Shown piece by piece: positions 35,714 to 45,812 of a stretch of DNA of 51,427 bases; position 1 is the stretch's first letter, and each line of letters starts with the position of its first letter. The notes beneath the pieces were generated by a model. That model saw only the letters and a program-made list of their open reading frames with translations, was not told the origin of the DNA and ran no database searches. This DNA is from an uncultured Neisseriaceae bacterium (GTDB lineage Bacteria; Pseudomonadota; Gammaproteobacteria; Burkholderiales; Neisseriaceae), in the NCBI GenBank assembly GCA_945267035.1, contig CALYOS010000013.1:1-51427 (forward strand), in the 5' to 3' direction. Made by a program: the position numbers and the translations under genes.

Positions 35714-38700
35714 ATGAACAAAGCACGTTATAAAGTCATCTTTAACCGTCACCGTGGTCAAATGATGGCCGTAGCCGAAAACACCGTCAGCAATGGTAAA
35801 AGCCCAGCAGATCGGAGTGCAGGTGAGCATAGCGTGTTCAAACAATTTTTAGCTAGCATTCCCGTGCTGACTAGTGCCATCCTGCTGGGGCTGGGTATCT
35901 GCGTGGTATTAGATCAAGCCATAGCCGCTGATATTCATGTCGATCCATCCGCCCCTAAAAACCAGCGCCCCAACATCGTACAAAGCGCTAATGGTACCGT
36001 CCAGGTCAACATCCAAACCCCAAGCAAAAAAGGTGTATCTCTCAACCAGTACCGCCAGTTTGACGTTCATCAAAAAGGTGCCATCCTCAACAACAGCCGT
36101 AAAAACACCCGCACCCACTTAGGTGGATGGGTTCAGGGCAATCCATGGTTGGCTGGAGGCGAAGCCAAAATCATCGTTAACCAAATCAACAGTCGCAATC
36201 CAAGCCAACTAAATGGCTACATCGAAGTAGCCGGACGTCGTGCTGAAGTCATCATGGCTAACCCATCCGGCATCAACGTTAACGGAGGTGGCTTCATCAA
36301 CGCAGCGGGTGTCACCCTGACCACCGGTCAACCCATCATCAACAACGGACAACTAAACGGCTATCAAGTACGCGAAGGCAACATCAGCATCAACGGACAA
36401 GGTCTGGATAGCAGTGGCAGCGACTATACCCGTTTGCTGAGCAAAGCCGCCCAGATCAATGCAGGCATCTGGGCAAACGACCTGAGCATCATAGCTGGCA
36501 GCAATGACCTCAGCAGCGATGGACAGATCAGCCAGATTCAGTCAGACCCAAACGGCCGTGAGCGTATAGCCATAGATACAGCCCAGTTAGGCGGGATGTA
36601 TGCTGGCAAAATCAGCCTCATCAGCAGCGAAAAAGGGGTTGGTGTGAACAATGCCGGGCAGATCTTTGCCGGAGCAGGAGGGGTGGTAATCAGTGCGGAT
36701 GGGAAACTGAGTAACAGTGGTAGCATCGTAGCAGCAGACCGAGCACAAAACGGAGGCGACCAAGCAGGTGCGGGCTTACAGGCGCAAAGCATCATAAACA
36801 GTGGCACCGTATCCAGTCAGGGCAAAATGCAGCTGCAAAGCGAGCAGCTAAAAAATAGTGGCTTAATCACCAGTGCAGACGAACTGAACATCCGCAACCA
36901 GCACAATCTGGACAACCAAGGCGAAATCAATGCGGGTCGACTGGATATTGACACCAATAAACTGCATAACCGCGAAGGCAAAATCATTCAAACTGGCTTA
37001 CAAAGCCTAGGTATCAACACCCAGCACCTTCAAAACAGCAACAACAGCTTAATCGGCTATGCACCGAGTACAGCGACAGCCGATCAGCCAGATAGCTCAT
37101 CGACCCCAACCAAACCTACCGAAACCCCTTCAACCCCACCAACTACTGCCAGCGCCGCTGGCACAACCCAGAGCGTTGCTGAAACAAATAGCTCAGTACC
37201 CCGTACCTTTACTGCCGGACAAATCACCAGCGAAAGTATTAACAATGACAATGGCCAGATCATCGCCAACGGCGGTATTGATCTCAGTTCAGAGCAGGGT
37301 TTAACCAACCAAGCTACCTTGAACCTGAACCAACTTCATGTGAGCGGAGCTGAGTTGAATAATCAGCATGGCAAACTGAGCGTAAACCAAGCTCACATCA
37401 CCACCGACCGCATAGACAACCGCCAAGGTGAAATTTTCAGCAATGAACACTTTAAGTTTGCCGGACAACATTTCGACAACCGTCAAGGCAAAATACAATC
37501 AGCCAACCAACTGCAGATTCATAGTCAGGAAATAGACAACAGTGCCACGGGTGTTATCGCAGCGCAAAACCAGGCCGAACTGAACACGACTTCCCTTAAT
37601 AACAACGAGGGCAGCATCGATGCAGAAAACATTAACTTAAGTGCTGAGCGCGTCAGCAACCAGCAAGGCGCCATACGCGCCAACAAACAGCTTCAAGCAC
37701 AAATCAACCAAAGCCTCGACAACCAACAAGGGCAAATTAGTAGTGCCGAAGACCTACTCTTACATGACCAGCAGCAAGAAAACCTGATTATCAACAATAG
37801 CGGCAAAATTCTGGCAGGCAATGACCTGACCATCCAAAGCAAGCAACTGCACAACAGTGGAGAGATAGGTGCCAATCGCGATGCCAGCATTCAACTGCGT
37901 GATGACTTCAACATCACCGCCGACCTTAATGCGGGCGGAGCATTAAACATCAGCAGCAAAGGTGACATCAGCAACCATCAAACCCTCACCGGTGGTAAAA
38001 GCGTCAAATTGAATGGCAATAACATCATCAACCACAGCGATGGCACCATCCAAAGCAACACCCAAACCGAGCTGCAAGCCAACCACAGCATCACCAACCG
38101 TGGATTAATCAACAGCAACGGCACCACCCTGATCCAATCCGCTAGCGACATCAACAACATCGGAACTGGTCGTATCTATGGCAATCATGTCGCCATCGGT
38201 ACCCAGCAATTGATTAATCGTGAAGAAACGCTCAATAATCACACTCAGGCAGCCGTGATTGCAGCCAGACAACGACTGGATATCGGCGCTAAAAACATCA
38301 CCAACCAAGAACATGCCTTAATCTCTAGTGCTGGTGACATTGCTATTGGCGGCGCATTGGATCAAAAAAATCAGGCCATAGGTATGGCTGATAGATTGAT
38401 TAATAGCAGCGCGCGTATCGAAGCGCAAGGTAACGGCACCATCGCTGTACAGCAGCTGCAAAATCGCAACAACCACTTTAATGTAGAAGAATACCTACAC
38501 AGCGAAGAGCGCATCAAACAGTATCAACAACAAGGCAATCCAGCGATCTGGGTAGATGGCGTTGACGGCAAATTCGTAAGAGAAAGAAAAAAGCTCAAAT
38601 TTATTTTCAACGATGGCAGCGAAAAAATTTGGAAAAAATGGCATTCTGAAAAACTTCACTGGTGGGATTTTAAACGCAAAACCTACAAACAAAAAGTGAC

Positions 38701-41700
38701 CGAAACCGATCCGAGTGAAATCATTATCGGCGGCGACCTAAATATCAGCGGCAGTCACTGGTTGAACGAAAACAGCCACATCATCGTTGGTGGCATTCTA
38801 AGTGGAACAACAAACCTCAACCTCGAAAATCGCGAAACCAAAGGACAACAGCGTGTTGAAGAACAAGGCCGCCAAGGTGGCTATAAATATGACAATCCAT
38901 CGCATAGAAAAGGCCGAATCAAAACCACCAATACAAAATCCTACAATCGAACCATCAGCACCAGCCATGATTTTGACAATCCTGTAAGCACTGTACAGCA
39001 GCATGCTAATACCGGTACCAACCAAGCTCAGGCCGATCAGGCAAACCTTAACAATCTGCCCGATCATCAGCTTAACCAACACAATCAGCTTATCCAGAGC
39101 CAAAATAGCAGCCTGAGCAAACTGCCTAACAGCAGCCTGTATCACATTAACCCCAACAACAATGGTTACCTGATCGAAACCGATCCGGCGTATACCAACA
39201 TGCACAAATGGCTCAGTAGCGACTACATGCTCAGTGCCTTAGGTCATGATCCAAGCAAAATGCAAAAACGACTGGGAGATGGCTACTACGAACAACGCCT
39301 GATCAACGAACAGATCACCAACCTAACCGGCTACAGACGCTTAGAAAATTATCAAAACGACGAAGAGCAATACAAAGCCCTGATGAATGCGGGCGTGACC
39401 TTTGCGCAGCAATACAACATTACCCCAGGCATCGCCTTGACAGCAGAGCAGATGGCCAAACTAACCAGCGACATCATCTGGTTAGTGAGCGAAACCATCA
39501 CCTTAGCTGATGGCAGCAAACAAAACGTACTCGTACCTAAAGTTTACCTGATTGCCCGCTCCGGCGACGTTAGCGCCAATGGAAGCTTGATCAGCGCGCG
39601 CAACATCAACCTGCAAAACAGCGGTGACATCAGCAATCAAGGTACCATCGCGGCGCAAAACATCGTCAACCTTGGCGCACAGAATATCGACAACAGCGGA
39701 CTAATTAGCGCACAAAAAATGAGTTTGAGCGCACAACATAACATCGACTTCAATGGCGGAGCAGCCGTAGCCAAAGACCTGATGTTATTGAATGCCGACC
39801 ATGTCCAGTTAAACACCACCACCGTAGACTATGGAGATCAACGCAATGGTGGTACCGTTATCGACCGTACAGCTGGACTGTACCTAACTGGTGAAAAAGA
39901 CAGCGTACTGAGCATATCAGGTACCCATGGCATCAGCACCCATGGTGCAGCGATCATCAACAACGCCGAGAATGGTCTTACCCAGCTTAGCGCCAAAGAA
40001 GGCAGCGTCGAACTGAGCACCGTGACCACCAGCCAAAACATGGCGTCAGGCAGCCGCAGCGACAAAAACCACTGGATTAATCGCTATCAAAGTGAAAACG
40101 GCACCGGCATCATCGCCGCGGGCGACATCAACATTAATGCCAAAGATCAAATTAACCTTCGCCAAAGCGATATATACAGCCTCAATGGCAGCATCAACAT
40201 CTATGGTGAAAACGGCGTCAACATTATCGAAGGGCGGCAGCAAACCGAACTGGATCATTCCGTTTACCGCAAAACCAAAAAAATCGCTTCCAAAAAAACC
40301 GTTCTTGATCGACATCAGGCCAACTATAACGAAGCCATAGGCAGCACCCTATCCGGTCGCCAAGTCAATATTGGTTCAGCGCAAGACATCCACATACAAG
40401 GTAGTAACATCATCTCTACCGACCAAACCATCCTCAGTGCTGGTAGAGACATCAACATCGAAGCGGCGCATAACCTCTATCAGGATCATATCTATCACGA
40501 AGAAAAAAAATCCGGCTTTAGCGCCAGCGTAACTAAAGGTGTTGCCAGCGTAGGCTACAGCAAATCCAAACTGCAACTGGATCAACAAGATCACAACAAC
40601 ACCCTGACCATGAGTCAGATAGCCAGCCTCAACGGCAACACCATCCTGCAGGCTGATGGAGACATCAACCTCAAAGCCTCTGCTCTGGGCGCCGGCAAAA
40701 ACCTCACCTTAAATGCTCAAAACATCAACTTGATGGCTGATCATATCAGCAGCGACCACCATACTGACCTCAAAACCAAACAGAGTGGTTTCAGCATTGG
40801 CTTCACCTATTCCCCTTTAGTTGCCGCCGCCACCACCCTCAAAGACGGCATGCGCAGTGGAGATTTCAGCAACAGCATCGTTGGTCGCAGCATGCAGCTG
40901 GGCGAAGCAGCCTCCAGCGCCTATCAAGCGGCCAGCACCCCTATCGTGGTCACCCTGAGTCACCAACGTAGTCACCAGACCCGTGATGTTCACCAACGTA
41001 CTGCCGTGGGCAGCGAACTAACAGCTGGCGGCAACCTTAATCTCATAGCCAAAGGCGGCGACATCACCAGCGAAGGCAGTAAACTATCTGCCGAAGGCGA
41101 TGCCATCCTCTATGCCAAAGACAACATCAACCTAAGCTTTGCGCGTGATGCCCGTAGCGAAAGCGCCAGCAGCAAAACCAGCGGTTTCAACTTTGATAAC
41201 CGCAACTGGAACTCATCCTTCGGCATGTACCATGACAAAAGCGCAGGTCAGGGTAAACTAGACACCATCACCGGCACCCAACTCTCCGTTGGTGGGACAT
41301 CCATCATCAAAACCGATACCGGCGACATCAACATTCTTGGCAGCAGCGTTGTGGCCACCCATAACAACATCATCAATGCGGCCGGCGACATCAACATCAA
41401 ATCCAGCCAAAACAGCAGCTTCCAAAGCGAAAAACACAGTAGCAAAGGTTGGGGCAGCGCCCAAATTTCCGATACCGAAAAATTTACCGGCTACATGAGC
41501 AGCAAAGACGAATATCGGGGTAACAGCGTAGAACAAATACGCAGCCAAATCGGCAGCTTAACCGGCAACGTCAACATACAAGCAGGAGGTCACTACACCC
41601 AGCAAGTAGCCGACATCATAGCTGGCAAAGACATCAACATCAGCGCCAAAGACATCAACATCCTTGACGATGCCAACTACGGTAGCAGCCATCAATCATC

Positions 41701-44434
41701 CAAAGACCTCAAAATAGGCAATTTCACCAAAATCAGCTCCCCACTGATCGATCTGGCTAATGCCGTCGACACCGCGTATAAAAGCAAAGCCGACGATCGT
41801 ACCCGAGCCCTGCAAGGCATGGCGGCACTGGGACAAGGATACATGGTTTACAGCGCGGCACAGAACTTCCAAAATGCCCTGAACAACAACGCCGGCGTCA
41901 TTGCCGCAGCCATGAAAAACGGCCAAGCGGTTGATCCAAACAAACTCCAAGACGGCACCCTACTCAAAATTGAAACTGGTATTGGTTTCAAGAGCAGCAA
42001 TAGCCGGCAGGACAACAGCTACCGTGTCTCCCAGGCCAACCAACTGACTGCGGGAGGTAACATCAACCTCAACAGTCGAGAAGGCGACATCCACCTGCAA
42101 AACACCCAGCTGAGTGCCACCGACACCATCGCCTTGAACTCAGCCCGAGACATCCTGCTCGAAGCAGGTCAAAACCGCCAACAAGCCGATGGCAAAAACA
42201 GTAGTGCCGGCGTAAGCGTCGGAGTAGGAGCTTCAATCGGAGCCAAAACCGGCGTCTACATCTATGGTGATATAGGATTTAGTTCAGGCAAAAACCATCT
42301 GGATGCCCTCACTTACAATCCAACCACCCTGCAATCAGACAAACTAAAAATCAGCAGCAAAGGCAACACCACCTTAAAAGGAGCTCAGGCCACAGCCAAC
42401 CGCGTTGATGCCGATGTAGGAGGCAAACTAAGCATCATCAGCCTGCAAGACAAAATAGACCAGAAAAACAGCCAAAGCGGAGCCAATATTCATGTACAGG
42501 GCGGCTTTGGCAGCGTGTGGGAAGTATCTGGTGGAGTCAACAGCAGCAAAGCATCCGGACACCTCAATGCCGTCAACCAACAATCCGGCTTATTTGCCGG
42601 AGAGGGCGGCTACCACATCAAAGCAGACAGCGTAGAATTGCAAGGGGGAGCCATAGCCTCAAGTGCTGCCAAGGAGCACAACCAGCTTATTGCCAACAGC
42701 ATCAGCTTTAGTGACATCGAAAACCAATCTAGTTTCAAAGCCAATACCGCGTCCATCAACGGAGGCGTCTCCGGACTAGGCTCAAGTGAACCAGGCAAAC
42801 CGCACTATACACCGAGCATACCGCAGCACCAAAGTGGCAGCGATAAAAGCACCACCCATGCCACCTTAAGCCCGGGACAGATCATCATCAATGGTAAAGA
42901 GACCAGCGTAGAAGAACTGGGTATCCACAGCGACATCAACACTGCACATAGCCAAGTAAACCAACTGCCGGATTTACAGCAAATACTCGACAAACAGCAG
43001 GCAGTAGCCGACGCCACCGCAACCATCATGCAAAGTGTGCGTACCTTCAGTAGCGACATGGCCAACAAAGCGGCCAAAGAACGCTTGGAAGCGCGAGAGC
43101 AAGCCGAACAGGAAATGTATAACAACAACCCAGAACTATGGCAAGAATATAACAAACTGACAGAATCAGAAAAACAACAAGTACTAAGAAAGACCAACAA
43201 AGAATATCAAGCAGCAGATGATCAGGCCCAATCCTGGGGCATAGGCGGCAACAAGAGCCGCGCCTTAAATGCAGTCACCACCGCCATCACCGGCATATTG
43301 GGAGGACAAACCAATATGCAAGTACTAACCAACACCTTAGCCCCATATGCTTCCGAACTAATAGGGCGGAAGTTTGGACATGGAGAAGATCAGAACAAAG
43401 CAGCTCAACTACTGGCCCATGCAATATTGGGAGCAGTTACGGCAAGCGTCAACGGAGGCAATGCAGCCGCCGGAGCAGCAGGCGCAACGGGAGCGGAACT
43501 AGCAGCAGATTACCTGATTAGTCAATTACCTAAAGACAAATATCCAGAAGCCATAAATCCATTAACAGGAGAAATCGACCCGAACAGACTGCCGGAAGAG
43601 GTGAAAAGCACCATAAGAGACCTGTCATCCGCAGTCGCCTCAGTAGCAGGGGGGATAACCGGAGGGAATATAAGCAACGCGCAGATAGCCGGAGTGGCCG
43701 GGATGAATGCGGTTGAGAATAATGAACTTGTCCAATACACTTCAGAAGCTATCTTTGAAAAAGAAGCAAAGAAATTAAAAAAGCAAGAAAAAGAGATAAA
43801 AGCAAAAGTATGTACCAAAAATATGAGCCAATCGGCCTGTAATAAAGCCTATATAGTAGAAAGAGATAGAATCAATAAAGAAAGTTATAAAACAATTGTA
43901 GGGATCGCTACAAATATACCAGTGATAGGGGTAATAGATTCAGGCAAAATATTGATCACAGGAAGTTCATTAACAGGAGAAGAAACAAATCGACTATGGG
44001 GTGTTGCAGGAATAATTTCCTTAGGCAATGGCCAGAAAGTTAAAAATGTAATAAATAAAATTGCTAAAATGAAGAGTTCAGCTAAAGCTGGAAAGGGAGC
44101 AAATAGTGCTCAAGGACTTATAGGTAAGGATTTTGAAAATTATTTGAATCGAACTTTAGGTGGTAAAGGTAGTTTTAAAAACAGCGGGCGAGAGTTTGAT
44201 GGCGCTTATGGTCCAAATAATTCAATCTGGTATGAGGCTAAATCAGGACGCTATTGGCAAGACCATGCTCAGGCAGGAAATAAAGGGTTTGAGAAATTCA
44301 AATCCGATGTGGGATCTCATGCGAGTATTGCTAAGCAAAATGGTGCTTCTTTTGAAGTGCATTCAAACACGCCAATCCCTCGCCATGTTAAAAATTGGTT
44401 AACATCGAAGAAAATACCCTTTAAGGAATATTAA
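35714..44434 (+). CDS. cdiA: CdiA/TpsA filamentous haemagglutinin with PD-(D/E)xK-like C-terminal toxin
   Basis: 2906 residues. Residues 1-72 form an extended signal peptide (ESPR, MNKARYKVIFNRHRGQMMAV start, cleavage near AIAA). A TPS secretion domain follows at about 80-340 with GWVQGNPWLAGGEA and MANPSGINVNGGGF. Then come long FHA-type repeats. A conserved pretoxin VENN region ends with the VENN motif at 2667-2670. The variable C-terminus, 2671-2906, has an entry part and, after AGKGAN, a nuclease-like domain with D2829 (EFDGAYG) and E2841-x-K2843 (WYEAKSG). Base composition drops sharply from the GC-richer stalk to the AT-rich tip, as expected for a swapped cassette. Export needs a TpsB partner that is not visible here. 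Toxin activity on nucleic acid is inferred from the motif. Confidence 0.93.
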   Translation: MNKARYKVIFNRHRGQMMAVAENTVSNGKSPADRSAGEHSVFKQFLASIPVLTSAILLGLGICVVLDQAIAADIHVDPSAPKNQRPNIVQSANGTVQVNIQTPSKKGVSLNQYRQFDVHQKGAILNNSRKNTRTHLGGWVQGNPWLAGGEAKIIVNQINSRNPSQLNGYIEVAGRRAEVIMANPSGINVNGGGFINAAGVTLTTGQPIINNGQLNGYQVREGNISINGQGLDSSGSDYTRLLSKAAQINAGIWANDLSIIAGSNDLSSDGQISQIQSDPNGRERIAIDTAQLGGMYAGKISLISSEKGVGVNNAGQIFAGAGGVVISADGKLSNSGSIVAADRAQNGGDQAGAGLQAQSIINSGTVSSQGKMQLQSEQLKNSGLITSADELNIRNQHNLDNQGEINAGRLDIDTNKLHNREGKIIQTGLQSLGINTQHLQNSNNSLIGYAPSTATADQPDSSSTPTKPTETPSTPPTTASAAGTTQSVAETNSSVPRTFTAGQITSESINNDNGQIIANGGIDLSSEQGLTNQATLNLNQLHVSGAELNNQHGKLSVNQAHITTDRIDNRQGEIFSNEHFKFAGQHFDNRQGKIQSANQLQIHSQEIDNSATGVIAAQNQAELNTTSLNNNEGSIDAENINLSAERVSNQQGAIRANKQLQAQINQSLDNQQGQISSAEDLLLHDQQQENLIINNSGKILAGNDLTIQSKQLHNSGEIGANRDASIQLRDDFNITADLNAGGALNISSKGDISNHQTLTGGKSVKLNGNNIINHSDGTIQSNTQTELQANHSITNRGLINSNGTTLIQSASDINNIGTGRIYGNHVAIGTQQLINREETLNNHTQAAVIAARQRLDIGAKNITNQEHALISSAGDIAIGGALDQKNQAIGMADRLINSSARIEAQGNGTIAVQQLQNRNNHFNVEEYLHSEERIKQYQQQGNPAIWVDGVDGKFVRERKKLKFIFNDGSEKIWKKWHSEKLHWWDFKRKTYKQKVTETDPSEIIIGGDLNISGSHWLNENSHIIVGGILSGTTNLNLENRETKGQQRVEEQGRQGGYKYDNPSHRKGRIKTTNTKSYNRTISTSHDFDNPVSTVQQHANTGTNQAQADQANLNNLPDHQLNQHNQLIQSQNSSLSKLPNSSLYHINPNNNGYLIETDPAYTNMHKWLSSDYMLSALGHDPSKMQKRLGDGYYEQRLINEQITNLTGYRRLENYQNDEEQYKALMNAGVTFAQQYNITPGIALTAEQMAKLTSDIIWLVSETITLADGSKQNVLVPKVYLIARSGDVSANGSLISARNINLQNSGDISNQGTIAAQNIVNLGAQNIDNSGLISAQKMSLSAQHNIDFNGGAAVAKDLMLLNADHVQLNTTTVDYGDQRNGGTVIDRTAGLYLTGEKDSVLSISGTHGISTHGAAIINNAENGLTQLSAKEGSVELSTVTTSQNMASGSRSDKNHWINRYQSENGTGIIAAGDININAKDQINLRQSDIYSLNGSINIYGENGVNIIEGRQQTELDHSVYRKTKKIASKKTVLDRHQANYNEAIGSTLSGRQVNIGSAQDIHIQGSNIISTDQTILSAGRDINIEAAHNLYQDHIYHEEKKSGFSASVTKGVASVGYSKSKLQLDQQDHNNTLTMSQIASLNGNTILQADGDINLKASALGAGKNLTLNAQNINLMADHISSDHHTDLKTKQSGFSIGFTYSPLVAAATTLKDGMRSGDFSNSIVGRSMQLGEAASSAYQAASTPIVVTLSHQRSHQTRDVHQRTAVGSELTAGGNLNLIAKGGDITSEGSKLSAEGDAILYAKDNINLSFARDARSESASSKTSGFNFDNRNWNSSFGMYHDKSAGQGKLDTITGTQLSVGGTSIIKTDTGDINILGSSVVATHNNIINAAGDINIKSSQNSSFQSEKHSSKGWGSAQISDTEKFTGYMSSKDEYRGNSVEQIRSQIGSLTGNVNIQAGGHYTQQVADIIAGKDINISAKDINILDDANYGSSHQSSKDLKIGNFTKISSPLIDLANAVDTAYKSKADDRTRALQGMAALGQGYMVYSAAQNFQNALNNNAGVIAAAMKNGQAVDPNKLQDGTLLKIETGIGFKSSNSRQDNSYRVSQANQLTAGGNINLNSREGDIHLQNTQLSATDTIALNSARDILLEAGQNRQQADGKNSSAGVSVGVGASIGAKTGVYIYGDIGFSSGKNHLDALTYNPTTLQSDKLKISSKGNTTLKGAQATANRVDADVGGKLSIISLQDKIDQKNSQSGANIHVQGGFGSVWEVSGGVNSSKASGHLNAVNQQSGLFAGEGGYHIKADSVELQGGAIASSAAKEHNQLIANSISFSDIENQSSFKANTASINGGVSGLGSSEPGKPHYTPSIPQHQSGSDKSTTHATLSPGQIIINGKETSVEELGIHSDINTAHSQVNQLPDLQQILDKQQAVADATATIMQSVRTFSSDMANKAAKERLEAREQAEQEMYNNNPELWQEYNKLTESEKQQVLRKTNKEYQAADDQAQSWGIGGNKSRALNAVTTAITGILGGQTNMQVLTNTLAPYASELIGRKFGHGEDQNKAAQLLAHAILGAVTASVNGGNAAAGAAGATGAELAADYLISQLPKDKYPEAINPLTGEIDPNRLPEEVKSTIRDLSSAVASVAGGITGGNISNAQIAGVAGMNAVENNELVQYTSEAIFEKEAKKLKKQEKEIKAKVCTKNMSQSACNKAYIVERDRINKESYKTIVGIATNIPVIGVIDSGKILITGSSLTGEETNRLWGVAGIISLGNGQKVKNVINKIAKMKSSAKAGKGANSAQGLIGKDFENYLNRTLGGKGSFKNSGREFDGAYGPNNSIWYEAKSGRYWQDHAQAGNKGFEKFKSDVGSHASIAKQNGASFEVHSNTPIPRHVKNWLTSKKIPFKEY
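43634..43723 (+). repeat. VENN-coding repeat, parental copy in cdiA
   Basis: 90 bp starting GTCGCCTCAGTAGCAGG and ending with the codons of VENN. Near-identical copies start at 46016, 47772 and 50004. It gives homology for swapping displaced cassettes into cdiA. Confidence 0.88.
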
Positions 44435-44435
44435 T

Positions 44436-44852
44436 ATGGGAATGCAAGTCAGCATAGATATAAATTTTGCACAAGAATATTCTCCAAAAGTAATACTAAA
44501 TTGCCTAATGAATAATGGCTGGAATATCTATTATCAGAATATAGTTACTTACCTATCGTCAAATGATATTGATGATTACGACTGGCTGAATATTGACATG
44601 AATCTGTTCAATTTAGATAAGTTTATAAACTCTCATAATACTATGAATAAAGTCGGTATCGTGATGGTTTATAATAATGAATCAGGTGGTAATTTATTAA
44701 TTTACCCTAACTATTTATCTATGTCATTGTCTATAAACCGTCAGTATTTATCAGGGGAAATTATCCCAGATTTTAATTGGTATCTTGTTAGGATGAGTGG
44801 TTTTTTAAGAAATATAAATCTATCTAGCATACAGTGTGAAACTATCTATTAA
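44436..44852 (+). CDS. cdiI: Immunity protein for the active CdiA toxin
   Basis: 138 residues, beginning one base after the cdiA stop with AAGGA upstream, so it is translationally coupled. The product is soluble, with no signal peptide or membrane helix, and acidic (NDIDDYDWLNIDMN), as immunity proteins to nucleases often are. The function is inferred from position; no named family is recognised. Its 3' end overlaps the antisense symE-like gene by 11 bases. Confidence 0.78.
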   Translation: MGMQVSIDINFAQEYSPKVILNCLMNNGWNIYYQNIVTYLSSNDIDDYDWLNIDMNLFNLDKFINSHNTMNKVGIVMVYNNESGGNLLIYPNYLSMSLSINRQYLSGEIIPDFNWYLVRMSGFLRNINLSSIQCETIY

Positions 44853-45054
44853 TGAATAATCCCCACTTAATCCGAATAATAATCAACCCCGGTTGTGAAT
44901 GAATAATGACTGGCAGACCGGAATAAAAGCCGAATTGCTTTATCCACCTTTCTTTAATGGTCAGTTGTGGTCTGGGGTTAGCTTTTGTGCCTAGTGGCAC
45001 ATAACTCATGGTATAAAGCCGGATAGGGGACGAGTCATACTGATAAGGTTGCAC
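44842..45054 (-). CDS. SymE-like type I toxin, open reading frame (copy A)
   Basis: An uninterrupted frame on the strand opposite the CDI genes. A GTG gives 70 residues and an ATG at 45009 gives 55. The product reads YTMSYVPLGTKANPRPQLTIK, ERWIKQFGFYSGLPVIIHS, then a hydrophobic end. This matches the SymE pattern (Y-x-V-x-Y-x-P-x-G, P-x-L-x-IKGRWL, GF-x-x-G-x-x-V). In E. coli, SymE is an SOS-induced toxin held down by antisense RNA SymR. The usual start codon and leader, seen in copies B and C, are missing here. They appear to have been replaced by the junction with the toxin fragment at 45027. It may be intact or truncated at its 5' end. Confidence 0.6.
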   Translation of the reverse strand: MQPYQYDSSPIRLYTMSYVPLGTKANPRPQLTIKERWIKQFGFYSGLPVIIHSQPGLIIIRIKWGLFINR

Positions 45055-45491
45055 CTACAGGAACTCCGAATTTACCAGTAGCGCGTAAAGGAAAAGTGAC
45101 TTACGAACCATTGGCTAAACCTGATGCTAATGAGTTAAGGGCTGGTCAGAAATTTGCTGATCAGGGATATGTTGTAACTTATAGAGCAACTGCTTCTGAT
45201 AAAGGAATTTCAGGAACAAGGACATCTGATTTACATGTTAATGGGATAGGTAAAGTTGATGTTTATACATCTAAAGTTAAAGAAATTGATAAGATCTTAA
45301 CCGGTATAGAAAAGAAAAATAAACAAACTACAGCAGTTCTTACTCAGATTGATTTATCAGGAAAAGATATGCAACACATAGCTAATAGAACCTGGGGTAA
45401 ACCAAGTGCGAATAATATTAACACCCTGTTCTTCCAAGATTCTACAGGGCGGATTCATCGATTTGATCGACCAATTAAAGGAAAGAAATAA
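45027..45491 (+). pseudogene. Orphan CdiA-CT toxin domain without VENN or start (CdiA_C tRNase-like)
   Basis: The frame opens after a stop at 45024. It has no ATG and no VENN region, so it is a displaced 3' fragment. A GTG at 45096 could start 131 residues, but no ribosome-binding site supports this. The text DLHVNGIGKVDVYTSKVKEI, then AVLTQIDLSGKDMQHIANR and the end INTLFFQDSTGRIHRFDRP resembles the CdiA C-terminal tRNase domain family. The nuclease part itself is uninterrupted, so it could work again if recombined behind a VENN region. Its immunity gene follows directly. Confidence 0.65.
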
Positions 45492-45492
45492 T

Positions 45493-45762
45493 ATGTCTAA
45501 AATATTATGCAAATGTGGTAACATGATGGCTGTCCATACAATGGAGGAAGATTTTTTATATGATCTTATTCCTCAAAAAGCATTAATGGATATAGTCGGT
45601 AAATGGAAAAATATTAGAGCGGATATATATCCAGATTCATTAACCAATTTATATAATCAATTTCGCAAAGATGTTTATATATGTCCTGTTTGTAATAGGT
45701 TATTAATTGAAAGTGATGAAGACCCAAATCTATTCGATTCTTATGTCAAAGAAGCTAAATAA
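45493..45762 (+). CDS. Immunity protein with a zinc-ribbon-like CxC/CxxC set
   Basis: 89 residues from the ATG one base after the toxin fragment stop; a longer frame from 45406 overlaps the toxin and is not needed. Two cysteine clusters (ILCKCGNMM and YICPVCNRLL) look like a zinc ribbon that would hold the two ends together. Position directly after a CdiA_C-like toxin makes immunity the likely role. A strong terminator follows. Confidence 0.65.
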   Translation: MSKILCKCGNMMAVHTMEEDFLYDLIPQKALMDIVGKWKNIRADIYPDSLTNLYNQFRKDVYICPVCNRLLIESDEDPNLFDSYVKEAK

Positions 45763-45770
45763 ACTAGAAT

Positions 45771-45807
45771 AACAAAATCCCCATCTAACCAGCGGGGATC
45801 TTGTTTT
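45771..45807 (+). terminator. Terminator after the second immunity gene
   Basis: ATCCCC (45777-45782) and GGGGAT (45794-45799), extended by AACAA/TTGTT pairing, then a short T-run. It sits over the 3' end of symE copy B. Confidence 0.75.
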
Positions 45808-45812
45808 ACCAT

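Noticed and set aside
38802-38987. Small plus-strand frame inside cdiA stalk
   Set aside because: Out of frame with cdiA, no start signals, and text is a shifted reading of the stalk.
42805-43200. 131-codon minus-strand frame inside cdiA (and many similar ones, e.g. 38798-39205)
   Set aside because: Low-complexity cysteine/serine or valine-rich text produced by the repetitive cdiA coding sequence on the other strand.
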